From contig JADJLA010000012.1 of the NCBI GenBank assembly GCA_016705695.1, forward strand, positions 1 to 64,000: a DNA stretch of 64,000 bases, in the 5' to 3' direction. The stretch comes from Sphingobacteriaceae bacterium. Lineage in GTDB: Bacteria > Bacteroidota > Bacteroidia > B-17B0 > Aurantibacillaceae. Below the pieces are notes generated by a model, which saw only the letters and a list, made by a program, of their open reading frames with translations, ran no database searches and was not told the DNA's origin. The translations under genes were made by a program, and so were the position numbers. Shown piece after piece: positions 34,784-46,000 of this stretch; position 1 is the stretch's first letter, and each line of letters starts with the position of its first letter.

Positions 34784-35836
34784 ATGAGTTACGTTCGCCC
34801 CACATTCCGTCACCCTGAATTACCTAAAAATAAACTAGGCTATACAATTGATTATTACGAGGGATCCCTTTCTACTTTGTGTGCCGGTTGCGGTCACGAT
34901 TCAATTAGTGCAGGAGTTATTCAAGCGTGTTATGAGATGAATATTGAACCGCACCGTTTGGCAAAACTTTCGGGCATTGGCTGTTCATCAAAAACACCCG
35001 CGTATTTTTTAAGTAACTCGCATGGGTTTAATTCAGTTCACGGTCGTATGCCCTCTGTTGCTACAGGAGCAAACATGGCAAACCGCGATCTTATTTATCT
35101 TGGTGTTTCGGGTGATGGAGATACAGCTTCTATTGGTATGGGACAATTTGTTCACGTTATTCGCCGTAACCTTAACATGCTTTATATTGTAATGAATAAT
35201 GGATGTTATGGTTTAACAAAAGGACAAGATTCAGCAACTGCTGATGAGGGTTCTAAAAATAAAACGGGGCAAGTAAATTTATTTGAATCCATTGATCTTG
35301 CAAGCTTAGCAATTGAATTAGGAGCAACATTTGTAGCGCAAAGTTTTTCGGGCGATAAAACACAATTGATCCCACTTATAAAAGCAGGATTAAAGCATCC
35401 CGGTTTCGCATTTATTAATGTTATTTCTCCTTGTGTAACATTTAATAATAATGTTGGCTCAACTAAATCATACGATTTTGTTCGCGAACATATTGAAGCA
35501 ACAGCTACTGTTGATTTTGTTCCTCAAATGCAAGAAATAAGCGTGGAGTACGGAAAAGGAAGTCATAAGCAAGTGAAAATGCACGACGGTTCTATACTTG
35601 ATCTCCACAAATTATCAGAAGATTGGGATCCGTTAAGCAGACAGTCGGCAATGAACGCTGTGCTAAATGCAAAAACAAAAAATGAGATCCTTACGGGATT
35701 GTTGTATGTAAATCCTGATAGTCAAGATCTACATCATTTACTTCAAACCAGCGATAAACCATTAAATACGCTTAAGAAATCAGATCTTTGCCCGGGCTCT
35801 AAAGCATTAGAAGAAATTAATGCAGGTTTGCGTTGA
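34784..35836 (+). CDS. korB: 2-oxoacid:ferredoxin oxidoreductase beta subunit
   Basis: The TPP-binding beta subunit, 350 residues, of the same complex. It has the cysteine motif STLCAGCGHDSI, KLSGIGCSSKTPAYFL, TPP/Mg motif SGDGDTASIGMGQF ending NNGCYGLTKGQ, and INVISPCVTFNN. It decarboxylates a 2-oxoacid such as 2-oxoglutarate and passes electrons to ferredoxin, forming the acyl-CoA. It begins 1 base after the alpha gene, and the operon ends in a strong terminator. Confidence 0.94.
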   Translation: MSYVRPTFRHPELPKNKLGYTIDYYEGSLSTLCAGCGHDSISAGVIQACYEMNIEPHRLAKLSGIGCSSKTPAYFLSNSHGFNSVHGRMPSVATGANMANRDLIYLGVSGDGDTASIGMGQFVHVIRRNLNMLYIVMNNGCYGLTKGQDSATADEGSKNKTGQVNLFESIDLASLAIELGATFVAQSFSGDKTQLIPLIKAGLKHPGFAFINVISPCVTFNNNVGSTKSYDFVREHIEATATVDFVPQMQEISVEYGKGSHKQVKMHDGSILDLHKLSEDWDPLSRQSAMNAVLNAKTKNEILTGLLYVNPDSQDLHHLLQTSDKPLNTLKKSDLCPGSKALEEINAGLR

Positions 35837-35878
35837 TTGATCAGAGAACACATAAGTTTATTTTTTTAGAAGAAAATT

Positions 35879-35907
35879 GTTTAAGGCCACGGTATGTGGC
35901 CTTAAAC
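35879..35907 (+). terminator. Hairpin terminator after korB
   Basis: A perfect 12-bp stem, GTTTAAGGCCAC (35879-35890) and GTGGCCTTAAAC (35896-35907), with loop GGTAT, 43 bases after the korB stop. The following T-tract is short (GTTTAA), so its strength is uncertain. Confidence 0.7.
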
Positions 35908-35955
35908 GTTTAATTACCATTTGTGATTACATCATATTTTTTGTACATTTAATTA

Positions 35956-36885
35956 ATGAGGAAAATGTTACTCATACCTTTAATTGCATTTTGTTTTCAA
36001 GCTAAGGCACAAACTTGGGCTCCTATCGGCGCTCAATGGCATTATAGATTGAATTACCCAAATTATCCTTATTATGATGGCGTATTAGAACTGAACGTTA
36101 CAAATACGGTGATGGTAAACAGTATTGTGTGTCAAAATATTATTGGAACTTACTACGGTAAAACAATGGGAGCTTGGTCGCCTTCTACAACTATTAATAA
36201 TTATGTAGACGAGAAAACGTACGCAAATAACGGCGTTTATTATAGGTACGATGCAGACATGAATAAATTTGATACTATTGCAAATTTTAATGCAGCAGTT
36301 GGCGATAAGTGGCTTCTTTCAATGTTGCCAACTTCAACGTTTACAAATAATGGCTGTCCTTTTACAAAGCCAGTAGTAACTGTAATAGGTTCGGGCACGG
36401 TGTCAATAAATAGTCAAACATTAAAACAAGTTGTGGTTACTTATTCAGCATGGGGAACTTCAACGATAACATTAGTTGAGAAAATTGGCAGTACTTCAGG
36501 ATTTTTATTCCCATCATATCATTGTATTATTGATGGGCCTGGATATGGAGAATTCAATTGCTATTCAGACCCTGGTTTTGCTCTTTATAAAAAAGTCGGC
36601 ATAACAATTTGCTATTACGACCCTACAAATATAACTGAACATGAACTTCCTGAATTCAAATTTTATCCCGACCCTGTTGGTGCCGTTTTAAACATTGCTT
36701 CTAAAAACGGAGAGCAAATAGAGGTAAAAATATTTGATCTTGCCGGAAGAGAAGTATTGGTTAGCACTTCAAAAAACCAAATGGCTTATATCGTCAATGT
36801 CGAGAAATTAACCAAGGGCATATATTTTGTTCGCCTTTATAGCGCAGGCCAATTTTTAGGCATAAAAAAGATCATTAAAGAATAG
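35956..36885 (+). CDS. Secreted protein with T9SS type A sorting domain
   Basis: A 309-residue secreted protein: signal peptide MRKMLLIPLIAFCFQAKAQ, a beta-rich passenger (about residues 20-225, with QWHYRLNYPNYPYYDGVLEL and KIGSTSGFLFPSYHC) and a C-terminal T9SS type A sorting domain (ELPEFKFYPDPVGAVLNI to KGIYFVRLYSAGQFLGIKKI). The passenger family is not recognised; such stand-alone proteins are common in Bacteroidota and may be surface exposed. It is monocistronic, between two hairpin-bounded units. Confidence 0.8.
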   Translation: MRKMLLIPLIAFCFQAKAQTWAPIGAQWHYRLNYPNYPYYDGVLELNVTNTVMVNSIVCQNIIGTYYGKTMGAWSPSTTINNYVDEKTYANNGVYYRYDADMNKFDTIANFNAAVGDKWLLSMLPTSTFTNNGCPFTKPVVTVIGSGTVSINSQTLKQVVVTYSAWGTSTITLVEKIGSTSGFLFPSYHCIIDGPGYGEFNCYSDPGFALYKKVGITICYYDPTNITEHELPEFKFYPDPVGAVLNIASKNGEQIEVKIFDLAGREVLVSTSKNQMAYIVNVEKLTKGIYFVRLYSAGQFLGIKKIIKE

Positions 36886-37037
36886 ACCTTTCTATTTTCT
36901 ATACAACGCAAGTTATCTCAGCTTCTTACAAAGCCCTAAAACCCCTACTTTTCAACCGGTTTTCAACTGTTTTTGGCTTTCAAAACCCCCTGGAAATTAC
37001 TATATTTGTTACTCAAATTTTTTAAAATCTCCCGAGT

Positions 37038-39896
37038 ATGACAACAGACAAATTTATTACGCGCCACAATGGTCCACGCGAACACGAAGTGAAACAAATG
37101 CTAAAAAAGATCGGTGTTTCAAGTGTAGATGAATTGATCAATCAAACTGTTCCGGCAAATATCCGTTTAAAAGAACCTTTAAAGGTTGGTGCTGCAATGA
37201 GCGAATTTCAATACAGCAAACATTTGCGTGCTTTAGGAAAAAAGAACAAAGTATTTCGCAGTTATATTGGCTTAGGCTATTACAATACAATTTTACCTGC
37301 TGTTATTCAGCGTAATATTTTAGAAAATCCGGGTTGGTACACAGCGTATACGCCTTATCAAGCGGAGATCGCGCAAGGACGTTTGGAAGCTATTTTAAAT
37401 TTCCAAACAATGGTGATGGACCTAACTGCTATGCCAATTGCTAATGCAAGTTTACTAGACGAAGCCACTGCAGCAGCAGAAGCAGTGTTTATGTTCTATT
37501 CAAATAGAAGTCGCGACAAACAAAAAGCAAACGCTAATAAATTGTTTGTAAGCAACACACTATTCCCACAAGTGATCGATGTGATTATCACGCGTTCAGC
37601 TCCTGTTGGAATTGAAGTGGTAGTTGGTGATATCAATGCAACAAATTTAGATGCATCTTATTTTGGATCTATCATTCAATATCCTGATATCAATGGCGAA
37701 GCAGTTGATTATAGCAAATACATTGAAAAATGTAAATCCTTAGAAATTCAAGTGGCTGTTGGTTCTGATCTTTTAGCATTAGCATTATTAACGCCTCCGG
37801 GCGAGTGGGGTGCTGATGTTGTTTACGGAAACTCACAACGTTTTGGTGTTCCATTAGGTTATGGTGGACCGCACGCTGCATTTTTTACATGTAAAGAAGA
37901 TTACAAACGTTTACTTCCCGGCCGTATCATTGGCGTAAGTGTTGATAGCGAAGGAAATCAAGCTTTGCGTATGGCATTGCAAACACGCGAGCAACATATC
38001 AAACGCGATAAGGCAACGTCCAATATTTGTACAGCGCAAGCATTGTTAGCTATCATGGCAAGTATGTATGCAGTGTATCACGGACAAGAAGGCATAAAAG
38101 CCATTGCACAAGGAGTTCATAATGCAACCAATACTGTTGCCGAAGAATTGAAAAAAGCAGGCTTAACAATCAACAACAAATTATATTTTGATACGATCGT
38201 TGTTGCGTGCGATGCTAAAAAAATACTTTCTGCTGCAGAAGCAAAGGGAATAAATTTCAGAAAGATAGATGATAAACACGTTGGTATTTCTTTAGATCAA
38301 ACGGTTGAGATGGAAGACATCAACGATATTCTTTCAGTGTTTGGCGCAAAAGCGATCACAAGTGTAAATAATTCTAAGCTCATCCATTCGTCGATCGTAA
38401 ATCGTAAATCGAACTTCCTTACTCATCCAACATTCAATACATTCCATAGCGAAAGTGACATGATGCGTTATATCAAACGTTTGGAAAATAAAGATCTTTC
38501 ATTAGTACACTCAATGATATCATTAGGATCATGCACAATGAAATTAAATGCTGCGTCAGAATTATTACCGTTAACATGGCCTGAGTTCGCCAATATTCAT
38601 CCGTTTGTTCCTATTGATCAGGCAGCAGGATATTTAGAATTAATAAACACATTAGATAGAGACCTGAGTAATATCACAGGTTTTGCAAGAATGAGTTTTC
38701 AGCCAAATTCAGGTGCGCAAGGTGAGTACGCAGGTTTGATGGTAATTCGTCAGTATCATATTGCAAATAAAGGCGCTCATCGTAACGTTGCACTTATACC
38801 TAAATCGGCCCATGGAACAAATCCGGCAAGTGCTGCTATGGCAGGAATGAATATCATCATTGTAAAATGTGATGAGAAAGGTAATGTGGATATTGCTGAT
38901 CTAAAAGAAAAAGCGGTACAGCATAAAGATAACTTGAGTTGTATTATGATCACGTATCCAAGTACACATGGTGTGTATGAAGAAGGAATTACCGAGATCA
39001 CAAAGATCATTCACGATAATGGCGGATTAGTTTATATGGATGGTGCAAATATGAATGCGCAAGTTGGGTTAACATCACCCGGAAATATTGGCGCTGATGT
39101 TTGTCACTTGAATTTACATAAAACATTCGCTATTCCACATGGTGGCGGCGGCCCTGGTATGGGACCAATTGGTGTAGTTGAAAAATTAGTTCCGTATTTA
39201 CCCTCGCACACGGTTGTAAATACCGGAAGCGAAAAAGGAATTCACGCGGTAAGTTCGGCACCATATGGTAGTGCATTGATCTTATTGATCAGTTATGGTT
39301 ATATAAAAATGTTAGGTAGCGATGGTTTAAAAGCTGCAACTGAAATAGCCATTTTAAATGCCAACTATATGAAAGAATTATTTAAAGAGCATTATAAAAT
39401 ATTGTATACGGGATCAAAAGGGCGTTGCGCGCATGAAATGATCTTAGATTGCAGCGATTTCAAAATGGCAAGTGGTGTTGAAGTTGGTGATATTGCAAAG
39501 CGTTTGATGGATTATGGTTTCCATGCGCCTACAGTTTCGTTCCCTGTTCATGATACGTTAATGATCGAGCCAACCGAAAGCGAAAGTAAAGAAGAGCTAG
39601 ATCGTTTCTGTGAAGCAATGATCACTATCCGAAAGGAAATACAAGAGATCATAGATGGCAAAGCCGATAAAACAAATAATGTAATTAAGAATGCGCCGCA
39701 TACAGCAAAATTAATTGTAGCAGATAATTATAATAAGCCTTACGGTCGCGAAAAAGCTGCGTTTCCATTGCCTTGGGTAAGAGCAAATAAATTTTGGCCA
39801 AGTGTCGGCAAAGTTGATAATGCATTTGGTGATAGAAACTTGGTTTGTTCATGCGCGCCAATTGAAGCATATATGAATGAGGCGGTAGAAGCTTAA
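37038..39896 (+). CDS. gcvP: Glycine dehydrogenase (decarboxylating), P protein
   Basis: GcvP, 952 residues, the PLP-dependent P protein of the glycine cleavage system, which decarboxylates glycine and passes the aminomethyl group to lipoyl-H protein. N-terminal half: FITRHNGPREHEVKQML, FRSYIGLGYYNTILP, TPYQAEIAQGRLEAIL, GSDLLALALLTPPGEWGAD. C-terminal half: SLGSCTMKLNAASE, QPNSGAQGEYAG, SAHGTNPASAAMAG and PLP-lysine site HLNLHKTFAIPHGGGGPG. Linker residues about 445-465 contain SKLIHSSIVNRKSNF, which is encoded by a repeat-like DNA segment (38388-38411) and seems extra compared with relatives. Terminator at 39917. Other gcv genes are not in the window. Confidence 0.96.
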   Translation: MTTDKFITRHNGPREHEVKQMLKKIGVSSVDELINQTVPANIRLKEPLKVGAAMSEFQYSKHLRALGKKNKVFRSYIGLGYYNTILPAVIQRNILENPGWYTAYTPYQAEIAQGRLEAILNFQTMVMDLTAMPIANASLLDEATAAAEAVFMFYSNRSRDKQKANANKLFVSNTLFPQVIDVIITRSAPVGIEVVVGDINATNLDASYFGSIIQYPDINGEAVDYSKYIEKCKSLEIQVAVGSDLLALALLTPPGEWGADVVYGNSQRFGVPLGYGGPHAAFFTCKEDYKRLLPGRIIGVSVDSEGNQALRMALQTREQHIKRDKATSNICTAQALLAIMASMYAVYHGQEGIKAIAQGVHNATNTVAEELKKAGLTINNKLYFDTIVVACDAKKILSAAEAKGINFRKIDDKHVGISLDQTVEMEDINDILSVFGAKAITSVNNSKLIHSSIVNRKSNFLTHPTFNTFHSESDMMRYIKRLENKDLSLVHSMISLGSCTMKLNAASELLPLTWPEFANIHPFVPIDQAAGYLELINTLDRDLSNITGFARMSFQPNSGAQGEYAGLMVIRQYHIANKGAHRNVALIPKSAHGTNPASAAMAGMNIIIVKCDEKGNVDIADLKEKAVQHKDNLSCIMITYPSTHGVYEEGITEITKIIHDNGGLVYMDGANMNAQVGLTSPGNIGADVCHLNLHKTFAIPHGGGGPGMGPIGVVEKLVPYLPSHTVVNTGSEKGIHAVSSAPYGSALILLISYGYIKMLGSDGLKAATEIAILNANYMKELFKEHYKILYTGSKGRCAHEMILDCSDFKMASGVEVGDIAKRLMDYGFHAPTVSFPVHDTLMIEPTESESKEELDRFCEAMITIRKEIQEIIDGKADKTNNVIKNAPHTAKLIVADNYNKPYGREKAAFPLPWVRANKFWPSVGKVDNAFGDRNLVCSCAPIEAYMNEAVEA
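38388..38411 (+). repeat. CGTAAAT-type direct repeat inside gcvP
   Basis: The DNA TCGTCGATCGTAAATCG followed by TAAATCG is a short tandem of CGTAAATCG units. It encodes SSIVNRKS in the linker between the two halves of GcvP. Such strings are common between Bacteroidota genes; here one lies in frame in a gene. Confidence 0.45.
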
Positions 39897-39916
39897 GAAA
39901 ATTCAAAATGTCTTAT

Positions 39917-39950
39917 TAAAAGGTCTTTCAAACGAAAGGCCTTTTTTATT
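39917..39950 (+). terminator. Rho-independent terminator after gcvP
   Basis: AAAAGGTCTTTC pairs with GAAAGGCCTTTTTT across loop AAAC and runs into a T-rich tail. Classic shape, 21 bases after the gcvP stop. Confidence 0.85.
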
Positions 39951-40069
39951 TTTATACCACTGAATTAAAAAGTGAAATCAATAACGTATATCAACTTCCT
40001 GATTAACAACAATATATAGTAAAATGAAATTAAAATAAACGCAAAATTTTCGTTACCTTGTAATTTCCA

Positions 40070-43000
40070 ATGGACACTACTGTAGGTAATAATAAACTTC
40101 ATGAGATCGATGCTCTTAATAAAGAAGCATGGAACGCCAAGGGCAAGAACGATGATAAAGCCATGGAACTTGCATCACTTGCTTTAGAAAAAGCTACAGC
40201 AATAGAGTATTCGGTTGGAGTTGCTCATGCAAAAAAAACTATAGGCACCCTATACATCTGGATGTCCGAAAATGAAAAAGGTGCCCAATATTGTTTTGAA
40301 GCTATAGGGCTTTTTCAATCGTTGAAAGATAAAGTGAATGAGGCTATGGTTTATGTTAACCTTGGTACTAATTTTTACTTCCTTTCAGATTATGATACTG
40401 CCATGCGGTATTATAAAAAAAGTCTAGACATCAATAATGAAATTAATAACGATCAAGGCATAGCGAGTGCGCTAAATGGCATTGGTGCTGTTTATTGCGC
40501 TATTGAACAATACGAGAAAGCACTTGACCCACTATTGAAAAGCGCGAAGATCAGCACGGAAAGTAATTCACGTGAGAGTCTCTTAAGCGTTCAAGATAGT
40601 ATAGCAGAAACGTACCTTAATTTAAAGGACTACAAAAAGGCACTTGAGTTTTATACAAAGTGCTATGTGCTATCAAAGGAAATTCAAAGCAAGCAAGAAG
40701 AGGCTTTTGCATTAAATGGCTTAGGCAATACTCATATCGCGCTTAAGGAGCACGACAAGGCCGAACATTATTTTAATAAATGTTTAGAGATACGTAAGGA
40801 GACCGGATTTAAATTTGGAGAGGCAGTTACACTAAATAATCTCGGCAATCTTTTTTTTGTAAAGAATGATCTGGATAAAGCCGTATCATATTTAAAACAG
40901 GCCTACGATATTTCATTGCTTGTTGGTTCCAAAGAAGGAATTTATCAATCAAGTGAAAAACTGGCCGAACTCTATGAAAAATTAGGAGAAACAAACGAGG
41001 CGCTTCGTTACTACAAGATCTACCACCAGGCAAAAGAAGATGTGCGTAACCACAAAAGTACGCAACTCTCAAAAAGTTTTGAATTGCAAAACAGAGTACT
41101 GCAATCTCAAACAGAGCGGACTATTCTAGAAGAACGCGCCAAGGAGCTAGAGAACTACTCTAATAATCTTGTATTGATGGGCGAAATTGGTCAAAAGATC
41201 ATTTCGCAATTAAACGTTGGTGATATTGTAGATACCGTATACGGACAAGTGAACCGCTTAATGGATGCTGCAGGATTTGGCATTGGTTTATACAAACAAG
41301 ATAAAGGACAGATCATTTTCCCTTTATTTATTGAAGGTGGAGAGAAATTTAATGACATTAAATACGATATCGCTGATAAGGAGAAATTATCGGTGATGTG
41401 TTTTGAAGGTGGAAAAGAAATAATCATAAATGATTTTGATAAAGAAATAGATAAATATTTTAAAGCATCTGCAATACCTACTTTTGGAAAGAAAGCGCTG
41501 TCTATTATTTATTTGCCATTATTCTTAAAAGGTAAAACGGTTGGAGTTATCACTGTACAAAGCTTCCGTACAAATGCTTACAGCCCGTATCAAGTAAACG
41601 TTTTGCGCAATTTAGCTTCTTATACTGCTATTGCATTGGATAACGCAAGTTTATATGAAGAACAAGATAAAAAAATAACTGAACGCACCGCCGAAGCAAT
41701 ATTAAAAAAAGAAGAAGTTGAAAGAGCTTATCAAAATAATAAATTACTCAGTGAACTCGGGCAACAGATCACTTCCACATTAAATTTCGAGGAAATATTC
41801 AACAAGTTGTACAATTGCGTTTCTAATTTAATGGATGCCGGTTTCTTTGGGGTGGATCTATTGAATCATCAAAAAAATGTAATTGAATATAAATACGGTA
41901 TTGAAAGAGGAGTAAGGCTTAAAGAGATCATAGAAGTTCCAATGACTGCAGTTGAGAACTATTCAGTTATATGTGTAGGCACAAAAAAGGAGATATTCAT
42001 CAACGATCTTTCCGTTGAGTATAAAAAATACACAAAGCAAATTAGCATAGTAAGCGGAGAGATGCCTTATTCCATGATCTTTTACCCAATTTTAATGGGC
42101 GAAAAGGTTTTGGGTTGTGTAAGCGTTCAAAGTTTTACAAAACATGCTTACACCGATTATCATCGAGATATTTTAAAAACATTAGCCACTTACGTTGCGA
42201 TCGCTATTGAGAATGCCAATCTCTTTGAATTAATGGAAGAGAAGGTGGCCGAACGAACATTAGAAGTTGTAAAGCAAAAAGAAGAAATTGAGCGCACCTA
42301 TAAGAGCACAAAATTATTAGGAACTATTGGAAATGACATCACAAGTACATTGTCTGTTGATGATATAATTGATAAAGTTTACGCCAATTTAAATACCCTA
42401 ATGGATGCTTCGGTGCTTGGAATAGGTATTTATGATGAAACTAAAAGGGAAATGTTTTTTCCGGGTTCCATTGAAAAAGGAAAGAAACTGCCTTCGCATT
42501 CGTACTCTCTTGAAAAAAATCCAGAACGACCTGCGATAAAAGCATTTGTTACGCAACAGGATTATGTTGTAAACGATTTTGGCGATTTTTTAGTAAGATC
42601 AGGTAAGCTTCAACAAAAACCTGTTGCAGGAGAGAATACAGAATCAATAATTTATCTGCCTGTAACCCACAATAACAAACGTTTGGGTGTTATTACTGTT
42701 CAAAGTTTTAAAGCTAATGCTTATAACGAATATCACGTCCAAATTGTAAAGAATATGGCAGTGTATGTGGCCATCGCAATTGAGAATGCAAACCTTTATA
42801 CTAATCTTGAGGAACGTGTAATTGAGCGTACCGAAGAGATAAAAGCCACCTATCAAAACAGTAAATTGTTAAGTGAATTAGGTCAGGAGATCACCTCCAC
42901 GCTTAATTTAGAAGAAATATTTTCCAAATTATATACCTACCTGTCAGGTTTAATGGACACCGGTAATTTTGGTGTGCGATTATATAATCAAACACGAAAT

Positions 43001-46000
43001 GTGATCGAGTATAAATACGGAATTGAAAAAGGTGTTCGCCTTGAAAGCATGGAAGTTTCGATGGAGGATATTGATAACTATTCAGTATGGTGTGTTCTAA
43101 ATAAAAAAGAAGTTTTTATTGGAGATAATCAAAAAGAGTATACAAAATACGTGCGTCGCATCCGGGTTGTTACCGGTGATCTTCCTCATTCTCTTATTTT
43201 TTATCCGGTAATGATCGGTGATAGAGTATTAGGTTGCATAACCGTTCAAAGTTTCGAGTATAACGCTTATACGGATTATCACTTAGATATTTTAAAATCT
43301 CTTGCAACATATACTGCAATTGCAATGGAAAATGCGAATCTTTTCGAGGTAATGGAAGAGAGGGTTAAGGAGCGAACATTAGAAGTTACGAAGCAAAAGG
43401 AAGAAATTGAACGAACGTATACAAGTACAAAGTTATTAGGAAAGATTGGAAACGACATAACATCTACGCGTTCTGTTGATGAGATCATCGATAAAGTATA
43501 TGCTAATTTAAATACGTTAATGGATGCCGCCGGATTTGGCATAGGTGTTCATAAGCCCGAGCAAGATCTTATCGAATTCCCATTATATATAGAAGGTGAT
43601 CAAAAGTATGATAACGTATCATACAGCGCCAAGGAAAAAGATAAGTTGGCCTGTATTTGTTTTAATGGACGTAAAGACATTGTGATCAATGATTTTAAAA
43701 ATGAGATCGAACAATATGTTGGTTATGTTCAAGCGCCACTGCAAGGTAAAGTCGTTGAGTCGATCATATACCTGCCATTAACATTAAAGGATAAAACTTT
43801 AGGTGTGATCACTGTACAAAGTTTTTCAAAGAACGCCTATAAGAGTCATCACCTAGAGATCTTACGCAACTTGGCAGTATACGTTGCTATCGCAATCGAT
43901 AATGCAAATTTGTACGCAGGATTGGAAGAGCGTGTGAATGAGCGTACCAATGAGATCAACACGGCATACGAGAATAATCGTTTGTTAAGTGAAATTGGAC
44001 AACAAATAACCTCTACTTTAAATTTTGAAGATGTATTTGAGCGTTTACATAAATACATTTATCAGTTAATGGATGCTGAATCATTTGGCGTTCGCGTTTA
44101 TCATAAAGAAACAGATACAATAGAGTATAAATACGAGATAGAGAAACTAAAACGCGATCATCAAGGCAAAACCTTACCTGCAGATGCCAATAAGAATTTT
44201 TCGGCCTGGGTAATTAAGAACAAAAAAGAGATCATTTTACGCGATTTTAAACTAGATTATAAAAAATATCTTAAAGAAGCTACTTTGGTAGGCGGCGATA
44301 CGCCGGAATCTGCTGTTATGGTTCCTATTGCTTTAGGCGATCGTGTTCTAGGCGCCATCACGGTTCAATCATTTAGAAAAAATGCCTATACAGATTATCA
44401 TGTTGACATTCTCAAGAATTTAGCTACGTATACCGCTATCGCTTTCGACAACTCTGCTCTTTATGAAACAATGGAGGACAAAGTTAACGAGCGTACAGCA
44501 GAAGTTGTCCTTCAAAAAGAGGAAATTGAAAAAACGTATGAGAACACACGTATATTAAGTCAAATTGGTAAAGATATTTCCAATACCTTTTCTATTCAAG
44601 AGATTATTAGTAAGGTTTACCCTAACCTTAATACGTTAATGGATGCAACTTGTTTCGGAATAGGTGTGTATCGCGAAAAGTCAAATGAACTTGTTTTTCC
44701 GGCAACCATTGAACGAAGAAAGACGCTTATGCCATATACCTATAGCGTAAAAGACACTGATCGTCCGGCTATATGGTGTTACTCAACACAAAACGATTAC
44801 GTCATTAATCACTTTAGTGAAGAATTTGTAAGAAGTAATAAGGTTCAAGATTATCAAGCCAAAGAAGGCGATAACCCTGAATCAATAATTTATGTTCCAA
44901 TAACGCAAAGCAATAAAAAAATTGGTGTTATCACAGTTCAGAGTTTTAAAGCACACGCTTACAAAGAATATCATTTACAGATCTTGAAAAGCTTAGCAGT
45001 GTACGTGGCTATCGCACTTGATAACGTATCGCTTTACAACAACTTAGAAGATCGTGTAAGAGAGCGAACCGAAGAGATCGAAAAGAATTATAATGACACA
45101 CGTTTACTTGGCGAGATCTCAAAGGAATTAAGCTCATCACTCTCCATTGAAACGATCATTTCGTCGGTATATAAAAATATACATCAACTAATGAAAGCTG
45201 ATTCGTTTGGAATTGGAATTTTTAATACCAAAAAACAAACTATTGACTTTAACGGCTTCAGAGAAAATCAAACAGTTCTTGATCCATTAACGATTGATGT
45301 GAACGATCAAAATAGATTGGGCGCGATATGTTTCAAGCAAAAAACAGATATCATTATCAATGATTTTATAACCGAACATTCTAAATACATAAAACTCGAA
45401 AGAAAACCAATACGCGGAAATGATAATATGTCGGTGATCTATTTGCCATTGATGTCAAAAGGAGAGCCTATAGGTGTGATCACTGTGCAAAGTTTAGATA
45501 AGGATTCGTATTCGGAATACCAGGTAAATATTTTGCAGAATTTAGCAATATCCATTGGCATTGCATTGGATAATGCAGCATTATACGAAACTCTTGAAGA
45601 AAAGGTAAAAGAACGTACACTTGAAGTTACAAAACAAAAAGAGGAAGTTGAGCGCACATACGAGAATACTCGTTTATTGAGTGAAATAGGAAAGGAAATA
45701 TCAGGCACATTGTCCATTGAAGCAATAATTACAAAGGTGTATGATCATATCAATAAACTCATGGATGCTTCCGCATTAGGAATCGGAATATATCGTGAAG
45801 CAGAGAATGATCTCTATCACCCATGTATCATTGAAAAAGGAAAAAAACTACCGCCCTTCTCTTATCCGCTCGATGTTGAGCGAATTGCCACTAGATGCTT
45901 TAAGGAAAACAAAGAGTTTGTGATCAACGATTGGTTAAATGAACACGCTAAATATGTAAAAAGTAAAGGGTATGCGCCGGTAGAAGGTGAAAATCCACAG

